From contig NC_133101.1 in the NCBI RefSeq assembly GCF_022965805.1, positions 11,197,069-11,261,068 on the forward strand: a stretch of DNA of 64,000 nucleotides. Reading direction: 5' to 3'. Of the stretch, positions 1 through 9,619 are shown in pieces. Position 1 is the stretch's first letter, and each line of letters opens with the position of its first letter. The translations under genes were made by a program, and so were the position numbers. The notes below the pieces were generated by a model. The model saw only the letters and a program-made list of their open reading frames with translations. It was not told where the DNA came from and did not search any database. The DNA is from Primulina eburnea. Taxonomy: Eukaryota > Streptophyta > Magnoliopsida > Lamiales > Gesneriaceae.

Positions 1-335
1 CAAGGAAAGTATGGGTAACCATACCTCGTAATCATTAACATGTAAAACCAGGGACATTATGATTCATCATGCCTACTGTCAGAATGTAGAGCATATGTAG
101 ATTTCTAATTAGGAACAATATCCAAGAGCTGCAATCGATGTCATCTTCTCCCTTATAAATACCCAGTTTTTCTCATTCATTTGAGACATGAGATATTGCA
201 TTCTATTACATTCAATAAACTATCTCTATACTTCTTCTGTCATGTAATGGCTTGAACGTCAGAGTATCAATGCTGAAAACCATTCCGACACCCACTGACA
301 TATTTTTGTTGAGTGTGTGCAGATCAATTGACATG
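1..335 (+). repeat. LTR-like promoter segment (uncertain)
   Basis: A TATA-like stretch (CCTTATAAATA, about 151-161) is followed by pyrimidine-rich leader-like sequence. This resembles the U3/R part of a plant LTR or a plant promoter, but no second LTR, primer-binding site or coding region is visible, so the assignment is weak. Confidence 0.25.
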
Positions 336-510
336 AGCTCATCCTACCATGTTCGGAGTACTCAAAGGCCAAGCCAGGCCATCCAAGCTCATCTTACCCA
401 GTCAATAGTACTCACATGCAAGGCCAGACCACCCGAGCTCATCTTACCCGGTCAAGAATACTCACAGTGCAGGCCAAGCCAAGCTCATATCAGGTCAAAA
501 ATATTCACAA
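336..510. repeat. 50-bp minisatellite, about 3.5 copies
   Basis: Units starting with AGCTCAT occur at 336, 386, 436 and 482. Each carries an AGCTCATCTTACC core and a TACTCACA-like block, with GGCCAAGCC between units. Copies are diverged. The open frame across it is a by-product of the period. Confidence 0.7.
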
Positions 511-1214
511 GAAAAGTACTATATCTATCTGGTACATTGCCCACCCAACTCATCTAATCAATTTGAGCATCATCGCTAGATGATTAAATAACATTAGTGA
601 ACCAAAATAGGAGTTGAAGAATGATCTCGATCTCAGGTGAGACCAACCTAAGGTGCCGAGCATGCGGCGGGGATGAGGCTTTCGAGTTTTCTCTCTACTT
701 TCGTGAGCTCTATTTTGATTGAGCATCAGAATTGTCACAGAGAAAAAAATTTTAAGCACCCCTTCACTTGTTCATTGAGTATGCAGGAGGTCAGCTCAGG
801 TCAACGTCCACATTGGAAAGAGGAAAGCTTGGGAAAATTGTAAAAAAATATGCAAGAAAGCAAATCGCATTGATAACCTGTTCATTAAAGCTTTGAAATT
901 TAGAATTCGAATTTATATTTTTCAAAATAAGTATCTTTAGTTTTTTCAATATAAGCTATAACTATTGTCGTCCGATTAAACATAGTATTTGAATCATAGT
1001 ATTGGACTCATGAGATCTGATATTCATTTGTTCTAATATCTTCGTTGATTACAAACTGTAAAACCATATATTTTGAAAATTTTTATGGTGTTTTTTAAAA
1101 TTTTATCAAATACAATTTCGAAATTTATAAATTGTTTGATAGAATTTATAAAATCAATGTAATAAAATATAAGCATAAAAATAAACGTAATAAAATATAA
1201 AGTAAATTGTGTTT
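511..1214. other. Unassigned AT-rich sequence
   Basis: No coding region, RNA gene or clear repeat boundary was recognised. It ends at the GTAAG target duplication (1215-1219) of the SIRE-like element. Confidence 0.5.
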
Positions 1215-1520
1215 GTAAGTGAAAGGAATATTTTATTCCTTTATTATTTTGCTAAATTGATATTATCAATTTATGATTTTGCTTTTCTAGATTATTAAAT
1301 CTTGCTTGATTTAATTTAAATGATAATATCTTGGTTTACTTATTTGTAGACTATGAGATCTTGCTTTATTTATCTATAGATATTATAGTATTTGTTTTTA
1401 ATATGATTTGTATCTTCAAGATATTTTATCTTTATTTGAAAGTGTTTTTTATCTAATGAAAATCTTGTTTCCATATTTTGTAGGACACTTTTATGGAATA
1501 AATTTTAGGTCAAACTATTG

Positions 1521-1529
1521 ATATAAATA
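1521..1529 (+). promoter_or_regulatory. TATA-like box in the SIRE-like 5' LTR
   Basis: ATATAAATA lies about 300 bp into the LTR, with the transcript start expected some 30 bp downstream. The same box is present in the 3' LTR near 8536. Confidence 0.55.
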
Positions 1530-2179
1530 TGGATACCCTTGCAGCCGTACAGTGGGGTTCTTGGAGAGGAGAGAGTTGGACTAGGAAGCTTTTCACATAG
1601 AAGAAATTATAAAAGTCCAACATATATTTGCTCTACATTTTTATGTGATCGGGTTGTCACTTTATTGTGTAGGTGCTGAAATTTTGTGTGATTGTGGATC
1701 ACTTTGTTGTGAAGAGAAGCTGCTGGAGTTTTTGGGAGTCTTCGGGAAGGTCGGCAGAGGTGTTCTTACATAGAAGAATATACGAAAGCCGAGCCTATTT
1801 TTGATGAGAAGTTTTCGTGTGATCGATTGATCACTTTGCAACGCAGAAAGCTGCTGGAGAATTTTCTGAACACACAAGTTCAGTATTGGAGATTTTCGTG
1901 TGAAGTGTTTGAGTGATTGATTCACAGATTTTCCGTGTTGCCGATTGGTGTTGCCAACACTCGGAGACAACACTGACGCAGAGTGTTGGACGAAGAGTGG
2001 TTGTGTTTGTTTTAAGCAATACGTTTTTATTTTATGCATCTAGTTTTTATGTGGTTTATTTTGATGCATTTTTAATTCCTTGGAGTGTAAAGGAATTTGC
2101 TTTTGTTTTCTCACTAGTATTGTTTTTGGTGTAAACGATTTACATAATTTTTCTAGTGAAATTTTTGCCATGAGGCATC

Positions 2180-2201
2180 GCACAAGTATTCGTACTTGTG
2201 C
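2180..2201 (+). other. LTR hairpin with UUCG loop
   Basis: GCACAAGTA, then TTCG, then TACTTGTGC forms a perfect 9-bp stem with a four-base loop. It is preserved unchanged in the 3' LTR (9195-9216). In RNA it would be a UUCG-loop hairpin in the R/U5 leader. Confidence 0.7.
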
Positions 2202-2370
2202 ATAATTTAAAGCTGGTGTTTATTCATTAAAATTATATTTGTGTTTTAATAATTAATTTCCGCTGCATGTTGTGTGCTCGTGTTAACAACACCAGAGCAC
2301 AACACTAACTTCTGATACACACATTATAAACATTATAATATTTATTTCCTGTACAACAATTCCTTACAAG

Positions 2371-2383
2371 TGGTATCAGAGCC
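2371..2383 (+). promoter_or_regulatory. Primer-binding site, tRNA-iMet type
   Basis: TGGTATCAGAGCC starts two bases after the LTR end. This matches the 3' end of plant initiator tRNA-Met, the usual copia primer. Confidence 0.9.
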
Positions 2384-2456
2384 AACGCTTGATACACTAA
2401 GTGATTGATTCTGGTTTATTGTTGTTTTTGTTTGCAGGAAATTTTACAGAATCTCA

Positions 2457-5428
2457 ATGGACGTTCTGTCTACAAACACTGCTGTTTTGAAAGAAAAATG
2501 CCGGCTGCAAGTCAACCCGCACGGTGTTGCCTCTGGTGTTGCAACACCGGGCCGCAACACCACTTCAAAATCCTTGTGTCTCAATGCTAAATCTCACGGT
2601 GACTTGGGTAATCATGAAATCCAGGATAATGATTCTGATGAACTCACATTTGAATGTGTGCAGGCTATGTATAAGGAGCTATACGAAGATTGGATCAAAA
2701 GAAATAAAATAAATTCAATCCTCTCTAAGGATAATGCTGATCTGAAAGAATTTGTGTCTCGACTTGAAGTTGTGCTTAGCAAGAAGGATCTTGAATTGTG
2801 CAAAGTCAAGGATGAGCTTGAGAAGGCCTCAAAGACTATTGGAAAATTCAACTCAAGTTCGTCAAAACTTGACTCAATGCTAACAATGGGAAAGGATGGC
2901 AGAACTGGTCTTGGATATGTTGAAAGCGCATATGAACATGGTGAATCTTCCAACTCTAGATCAAAATCAACTGTGTTTGTAAAGGGAATTAAAGACAATT
3001 CTGTCCCTTTAATGGTGAACCCTCCTATGGAGAATCTGCCAATCTCAAAGCTAGCATCGGAACAAAGGCCGAAACAAAATAGAGCTTCTTCCTCTCCTTT
3101 GAAAGTTGATCCTCCAGTGAAGATATCACAAATCAAGAAACCAGTGTCAACTTCCAAACCAAAGCAAAGAAAGCGACATTTTATCTGCCACTACTGCTAT
3201 AAGCCTGGGCACATCAGACCCTTCTGCTACAAACTAAGAGACGACTACCTGAATTGGAAATCAAATCGGGTGTTGCCCACCGTGTTGTCCAACACCAGGC
3301 GCAACACCGCAGTCAAGAAATCTTCCACAAGGAAAGTTTGGGTACCTAAAACTGTTATTCGATGCAATATCATTTATACTTCTTTAAAAACTAACATTGC
3401 AGGTGCATGATACTTCGATAGTGGGTGCTCACGCCACATGACCGGATCTAAAGAACACCTCACGGATTATGTTGAAATAAAAAGTGGGCGTGTAACCTAT
3501 GGTGGTGGTTCTAAAGGAAGAATTGTAGGCAAAGGAACCCTGAACGTTGATGGGCTTCCTGAACTTCACAATGTTCTACATGTTGAAGGACTTAACTCAA
3601 ACTTAATAAGCATAAGTCAACTTTGTGATGATGATTTACATGTTAAGTTCAATAAAAATAATTGTGAAGTTTTTAATGATGCCAATGTTTGTGTAATGTC
3701 AGGTACTCGTTCAGCTGACAATTGTTATCAATTGGGAGAAGGTGATGGTTGCCGAAGTGCCAAGGTGAGTGAATTAGACGTATGGCATCAAAAACTGGGA
3801 CACGTGAGTATCAATACCTTGAAGAATCTGCGTAAGTTTGATGCTGTGAGAGGTATGCCCAATTTAAATTTAGGTGTTGTGTATGTCTGTGGTCCATGCC
3901 ATAAGAGTAAACAAACCCGTGTTGCGCACCCGGTGTTGCAACACTTTGGGACAACACAGTGCCTTGAACTTTTGCATATGCATATACTGGGTCCAATGGA
4001 TGTTGAGAGCTTGGGTGGTAAGAAATACTCACTTGTTTGTGTTGATGATTTTTCGCATTTTACTTGGCTAAGTTTTCTTAGAGAAAAATCCGATACATTT
4101 GATGCTTTTAAGAAGTTACATGCTAGGATAACAAATCTGTATGATATGAGGGTGGCTAAAATAAGAACCGATCATGGTGAGGAGTTCGAAAATTCTCATT
4201 TTATTTCTTTGTGCCATAAGAAATGTATCACTCATGAATTTTCAGTTCCAAAGACCCCCCAACAAAACGGCATTGCTGAGAGGAAAAATAGAACCCTTCT
4301 AGAAATGGCTCGGGTCATGCTTAGTTCTAAGAATGTGTCAAAATGTTTTTGGGCTGAAGCTTTCAATACGGCATGTCACATTTCCAACCGTGTTTATTTA
4401 AGGAGTGGTTCTACAATGACCTCATATGATATTATCATGGGAAGAAGACCAAACCTTAAATATTTTCATATTTTTGGATGTGTATGCTTTGTGCTGAATG
4501 ATAGAGATCGTCTAGCTAAATTTGATTCAAAAAGTGTTAAATGTCTTTTTCTTGAATACTCTACTAATGGCCGTGCTTATCGTGTATTTAATCTGAGAAC
4601 TAGGACTACAATGGAGTCAATTAACATTGTGTTTGATGATCTTGCAGATCTGACGGTTAAAACACCGGATGCTGATGTAGAAGAATTGCTGGATATAAGT
4701 GAGGCACTGACCAGAAACAGTGTTGAGTCTGGTGTTGAGACCAGTGAAGCAACACCAAGCACAACACCGCCTCTGAACCAAACAGAAACTGTGGATAATG
4801 ATAACAATGATAATGATGATGTGGTGATCAATTGTGAAAAAGAAATTCCCAGCAAGATTCAGAAGAATCATCCATCATCACAAATAATTGGTGAATTACA
4901 TGATGGTGTGCAAACAAGAAACAAAGAAAAGGTGGACTACCGCAAAATGATTGGTTTATTATGCTTGAGCTCCACGTTTTCCCAGGCTCCACAGGCATGG
5001 TATGGTAGGTTGGCCGAATACTTGATAAACCTGGGTTTCAAACAAGGTGAGGTTGACAAAACTCTTTCATTCAAAAACTGAAATATGATATTTTGATCTG
5101 TCAAGTATATGTAGATGTTATTATTTTCGGTTCTTCATCTCAAATACTTGTGAATAACTTTGTGGATTGCATGCCATCACAGTTCGAAATAAGCATGGTA
5201 GAGAACTAAATTTTTTTTCTTGGATTACAAGTTAAGCAATCACATGATGGTATATTGTGACAACTCAAGTGTTATAGACATTTCTAAGAACCTGTTCAAC
5301 ATTCTCGAACAAAAAACATAGACATAAGACGTCACTTTATTCGAGATTTGGTTGAAAAAGGCATAATTCGACTGGAATTTGTTAAGACTGAGAATCAACT
5401 GGCTGATATATTCACGAAACCTTTTTGA
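2457..5428 (+). pseudogene. Degenerate gag-pol of the SIRE-like element
   Basis: From ATG 2457 the frame encodes a short Gag with a CCHC knuckle (C-X2-C-X4-H-X4-C, near 3187-3230). A TGA at 3408-3410 stands where Trp is expected just before the protease motif (DSGCSRHMTG). The same frame continues through a pre-integrase segment (WHQKLGHV) and an integrase core (FSVPKTPQQNGIAERKNRT). Most of reverse transcriptase is then missing: sequence jumps near 4945-4985 to its C-terminal part (APQAWYGRLAEYL). A frameshift near 5066 follows, and the catalytic YVDD reads YVDV (second Asp lost, about 5107-5118). A further deletion near 5255 leads to an RNase H tail ([13 protein letters not shown]) ending at 5428. 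The protein cannot supply reverse transcription. Confidence 0.88.
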
Positions 5429-5812
5429 GAGATTTTCCAATCTTCAGAAGTCTCTCAGCATGTGCGTACTTTAATCATTTTTCAGTGTTTTCTTTGGTGT
5501 TGCCAACACCAGTGACAACACCAGTTTTGTGCATAACTATTTTTAGGATGCTAGGCATACTGCATAATCATAACCATCTTATTTATTTGTGTAATGTATG
5601 AACAGTGAAGGCAATTTCTGAAAGGTACTCTTTGAGTGTCCATACTTCCAATCAAATATTAAGGAGTGAATTATGCTCAATCCAAGGCATCGAGTAGTTG
5701 AGGATGTTCATGGAAATCGTGCTCTTGTCCAATGTGAAAAAGTGACTTGGTAAATGTGAGCATAAGGAGAAAAACAGAAAAGAGGTAAATAAAAAAAAAT
5801 GGCTAGAAGAAA

Positions 5813-5970
5813 ATGGAAAAAGCTACCTAGAGGAGTCCATTGAAGACCGTTCTTCTAGTGTGGGAGCTACCACTTCTAAGTAAAAATAATAATGGAAAAA
5901 GCTACCTAGAGGAGTCCATTGAAGACCGTTCTTCTAGTGTGGGAGCTACCATTTCTCAATCAAAAGAAAA
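5813..5970. repeat. 79-bp tandem duplication
   Basis: The block beginning ATGGAAAAAGCTACCTAG at 5813 is repeated from 5892 with very few changes. Confidence 0.9.
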
Positions 5971-6148
5971 TTTTATGGAAGTTGGACTAAAACTCAGTGG
6001 TGTTGCCATGAGGTGTTGCCAACACCAAGTTCAGACACTGCATAATGTTTACACTGCCTGACATTTCGATAATTCATCATATTGGAGGCATATTTAGGAC
6101 ATGCATATTGATGTTTGTTTCGTGAATTCATCATATACAGTGACATAT

Positions 6149-7468
6149 CACTACAAAAAAACGGAAGCATTAGCGACGATTTTTTTAAAACCGTCGCTCA
6201 AATAGCGACGGTTTCTCTTTTTTCGTCGCTATATAGCGACGGGTTTTTCATGAACCGTCGCCTTTTAAATTATAGCGACGGTTTTATAAAACCTGTCGCT
6301 ATAATAGCGACGGGTGTATAAAACCGTCGCTATAATAGCCACGGTTGTATAAAACCGTCGCTATAATAGCCACGGTTTTATAAAACCCGTCGCTATATTA
6401 GCGAAGGTTTATAAAAAACGGTCGCTATTATTGCGACTGTTCCACACACCCGTCGTCATTTTGTGCAAAGGGTAAAACACATGCGACGGTCTTGTATACT
6501 ACCGTCGCTATTATAGCGACAAATTTTCATAAACCGTCGCTTAATTTAACAGACGACGGTTTTATTAAAATTCGTCGCTATATAGCGACCGTGTAAAACA
6601 CCGTCGCTTAATTTAATAGCGACGGTTTTAATATAATAGTCGCCGACCTAGATCAGCCACGGTTATGCAAAATCCGTCGCTGATCTAGATCGGCGACAGT
6701 TTGTCAAAAACCGTCGCTATAATAGCGACGGTTTTAATATAAGAGTCGCTATATAGCGACGGTTTTTCCAAAAACCGTCGCTATAATTCTATATATACGA
6801 AGGTTCGCGAAAATTTTCTTAACGAGTTTTCACTATATCCGGTAGCAAAACTTTATCTATTTTTTCAAAGTTTCGATTTTTTTGTTTTGTACTAACAATT
6901 TTTCGTATTTATTTTGTAGATTTCTTCGTCGGTGCGATCTTCCCTTACGTAAAGCTGCATGGCTTCGCTCAAATTAGGTATTAAAACTTTTTTTTCACAA
7001 AAAATTTTTTAGTAGTTTTTTTACAGAAAAATTCTTCATCGGTGCCATATTTCGTTCGTAAATTTTTTAGTAGTTTTTTTATACGAATTTTATCGATAAA
7101 CACCGTCGCTACTTAAGCGGCGGTTTTTTTAAAAAACCGCCGATTAATTTAGCGACGGATTATAAAGAACCGTCGCTTAATTTAGCGACGGGTTATTAAA
7201 AAACCGACGCTTAAAATAGCGACGGTGTTTATATAAACACGGTCGCTATTTTAGCGACGGTTATAAAATCCGTCGCAAATATAGCGACGGTGTTCTTCAT
7301 CAAAACCGTCGCTATATAACGACGGGAATTTTCAACCGTTACTTTTCGAAGGCGACGCAGAATCAGGTTACGGATAGCCTGACCGTCGTTACAACCGTCG
7401 CCTTACCTTTTTGCGACGGTTTTAGCGACGGTTTTGACCGTCGCTAAATCTATTTTTTTTTTGTAGTG
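6149..7468. mobile_element. Non-autonomous CACTA (En/Spm-type) element
   Basis: It starts CACTACAAAAAAA and ends with the inverted copy TTTTTTTGTAGTG. A 3-bp target duplication TAT (6146-6148 and 7469-7471) fits the CACTA superfamily. Both subterminal thirds are packed with alternating direct and inverted copies of a GCGACGG/CCGTCGC core in the form AGCGACGGTTTT...AAAACCGTCGCT. The middle (about 6790-7080) is plain AT-rich. No transposase is encoded. It lies in the 3' non-pol region of the SIRE-like element, so it inserted after that region existed. Confidence 0.88.
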
Positions 7469-8212
7469 TATCAGTATTGACTTATAACAGTTGATGAAAA
7501 CCTTGATTACCTAAATTTTGAATTTATGTGACTACTTTGTGTCAGTGGGTTATAATCGACGTGTGTTTCACTGGATATTCTTTTGAAATCGTCTTAACAC
7601 GAGTTTGAATCAATTTTAATGGTTGATTTTAGGATTAAACCATAATTAGTTTTTGGGAAAATTTCGAAAATATTACCTTTACCGTGTGGATTGTTTAAAA
7701 CTGAAGGAGTGAATCAATGTCATTTTTTCCCGTTGGAGCAAGAGTATATAAGTTATGTTACCGTTGAATCCATAATAATTACTCTTGCTTATTTTCACTT
7801 ACTCTCTCATCTTTCCTTACTCTCGTGATTTCTTTGTGGTTTTTTTCTGTGCTTAACTCCTGATATATCTTTATAATTTTCTGGCAAAAAAGGGGGAGTA
7901 TGAGGACCAAAAATGCAAAAGAATGATGCTGAAGCATCTGGAGTTGCTGAGATTGAATGAATACTTATATTCTGTCTTTAATGTTGTTTTTGGGTTGCTT
8001 TGTGTGATTAATGAATTTCTCATTCGTATGTCTTCTTATGTTTTCAGGTGTTCTAATGATAGTGTTGACAACACTGTCAACAACACCAGTGCTCTAACAT
8101 GTTTAATTCAGGGGGAGATGAACTTTGGCTCAGGGGGAGACACACTCTAATGCAGGGGGAGCTTAACTGACTGCGATGCTAACTAAGATTATCATTTTTG
8201 GATGTTTTGTCC

Positions 8213-8234
8213 AGAAAGACAAAAAGGGGGAGAT
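8213..8234 (+). promoter_or_regulatory. Polypurine tract of the SIRE-like element
   Basis: A purine run including AAAAAGGGGGAGA abuts the start of the 3' LTR at 8235. It would prime plus-strand DNA synthesis. Confidence 0.88.
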
Positions 8235-9383
8235 TGAAAGGAATATTTTATTCCTTTATTATTTTGCTAAATTGATATTATCAATTTATGATTTTGCCTT
8301 TTTAGATTATTAAATCTTGCTTGATTTAATTTAAATGATAATATCTTGGTTTACTTATTTGTAGACTATGAGATCTTGCTTTATTTATCTATAGATATTA
8401 TAGTATTTGTTTTTAATATGATTTGTATCTCCAAGATATTTTATCTTTATTTGAAAGTGTTTTTTATCTAATGAAAATCTTGTTTCCATATTTTGTAGGA
8501 CACTTTTATGGAATAAATTTTAGGTCAAACTATTGATATAAATATGGATACCCTTGTAGCCGTACAGTGGGGTTCTTGGAGAGGAGAGAGTTGGACTAGG
8601 ATGCTTTTCACATAGAAGAAATTATAAAAGTCCAACATATATTTGCTCTACATTTTTATGTGATCGGGTTGTCACTTTATTGTGTAGGTGCTGAAATTTT
8701 GTGTGATTGTGGATCACTTTGTTGTGAAGAGAAGCTGCTGGAGTTTTTGGGAGTCTTCGGGAAGGTCGGCAGAGGAGTTCTTACATAGAAGAATATACGA
8801 AAGCCGAGCCTATTTTTGATGAGAAGTTTTCGTGTGTTCGATTGATCACTTTGCAACGCAGAAAGCTGCTGGAGCATTTTCTGAACACACAAGTTCAGTA
8901 TTGGAGATTTTCGTGTGAAGTGTTTGAGTGATTGATTCACAGATTTTCCGTGTTGCCGATTGGTGTTGCCAACACTCGGAGACAACACTGACGCAGAGTG
9001 TTGGACGAAGAGTGGTTGTGTTTGTTTTAAGCAATACGTTTTTATTTTATGCATCTAGTTTTTATGTGGTTTATTTTGATGCATTTTTAATTCCTTGGAG
9101 TGTAAAGGAATTTGCTTTTGTTTTCTCACTAGTATTGTTTTTGGTGTAAACGATTTACATAATTTTTCTAGTGAAATTTTTGCCATGAGGCATCGCACAA
9201 GTATTCGTACTTGTGCATAATTTAAAGCTGGTGTTTATTCATTAAAATTATATTTGTGTGTTAATAATTAATTTCCGCTGCATGTTGTGTGCTCGTGTTA
9301 ACAACACCAGAGCACAACACTAACTTCTGATACACACATTATAAACATTATAATATTTATTTCCTGTACAACAATTCCTTACA
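8235..9383 (+). repeat. 3' LTR of the SIRE-like element
   Basis: It is 1149 bp, equal in length to the 5' LTR, with about nine substitutions and no indel seen by eye. The hairpin at 9195-9216 and the dyad motifs at 8950-8988 and 9284-9321 are preserved. It is followed by the GTAAG target duplication. Confidence 0.95.
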
Positions 9384-9619
9384 GTAAGATTTTAGTCTAC
9401 ATTAATTGCTTGAATATAATTTAACAACTAATTTCTTCAAAAATTCATGAGGATGATTTTGGCAATATCTCCTGCTTGTAAGTGGAAGGAACTGGTCGGA
9501 GTTGTGGAGAAATGAGGTAGTTATGTAACATATGATAGAAATGATGATTTTGTGTCACATATTAGCTAATTAATTTGTTTTCTTAAAAATATATATGTAT
9601 GATTTTAATTTATTAAAAT

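Larger units (their letters stand above)
1220..2368 (+). repeat. 5' LTR of the SIRE-like element
   Basis: It begins TGAAAGGAATATTTT and ends TTCCTTACA. A TATA-like box lies near 1521, so U3 runs to about 1550. The R/U5 part holds a perfect hairpin (2180-2201), one complete GTGTTG/CAACAC dyad motif (1935-1973) and a related imperfect dyad (2269-2306). Confidence 0.95.
5429..8212 (+). other. Long 3' non-pol region of the SIRE-like element
   Basis: Between the RNase H remnant and the polypurine tract there is no intact ORF. SIRE elements often carry an env-like ORF here, but none is recognisable. The stretch holds a 79-bp tandem duplication, the CACTA insertion, two dyad motifs, and purine motifs of the GGGGGAG type near 7889, 8112, 8137 and 8154 that resemble extra polypurine tracts. 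Confidence 0.6.
1935..8988. repeat. Dispersed GTGTTG/CAACAC double-dyad motif
   Basis: Symmetric blocks of about 38 bp lie at 1935-1973, 2524-2560, 3270-3307, 3919-3957, 4720-4767, 5485-5521, 6000-6037, 8048-8086 and 8950-8988. Each has two GTGTTG half-sites followed by two CAACAC half-sites, with spacers of 6-8, 0-2 (12 in the 4720 copy) and 6-7 bp. The 5485, 6000 and 8048 copies each have one degenerate outer half-site. The blocks lie in LTR, gag, integrase and non-coding parts, and those in coding DNA keep the frame open. Function is unknown; a DNA-binding site is one possibility. Confidence 0.75.
1220..9383 (+). mobile_element. SIRE-like Ty1/copia retrotransposon, full length with gutted pol
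   Basis: The element is bounded by two 1149-bp LTRs, both TG...CA, and flanked by a perfect 5-bp target duplication GTAAG (1215-1219 and 9384-9388). It has a tRNA-iMet-type primer-binding site just after the 5' LTR and a polypurine tract just before the 3' LTR. The LTRs differ at about nine positions by eye, so insertion was recent. Pol is badly deleted (reverse transcriptase and RNase H reduced to remnants), so this copy was probably moved by proteins made elsewhere. A CACTA element lies inside it at 6149-7468. SIRE/Maximus assignment rests on the integrase-type sequence, the long 3' non-pol region and repeated GGGGGAG purine motifs before the 3' LTR. Confidence 0.93.

Noticed and set aside
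1662..2039. 125-residue minus-strand ORF, repeated at 8677-9054
   Set aside because: It lies inside both copies of the SIRE-like LTR, opposite to transcription, and has no family features; a chance frame duplicated with the LTR.
2371..2383. tRNA-like match
   Set aside because: Only the short primer-binding complement of initiator tRNA-Met is present; no cloverleaf. The same applies at 31574, 37578, 54535 and 62404.
6149..7468. CRISPR-like regular repeats
   Set aside because: GCGACGG repeats alternate in orientation, have no unique spacers of fixed length and lie between CACTA terminal repeats in plant DNA.
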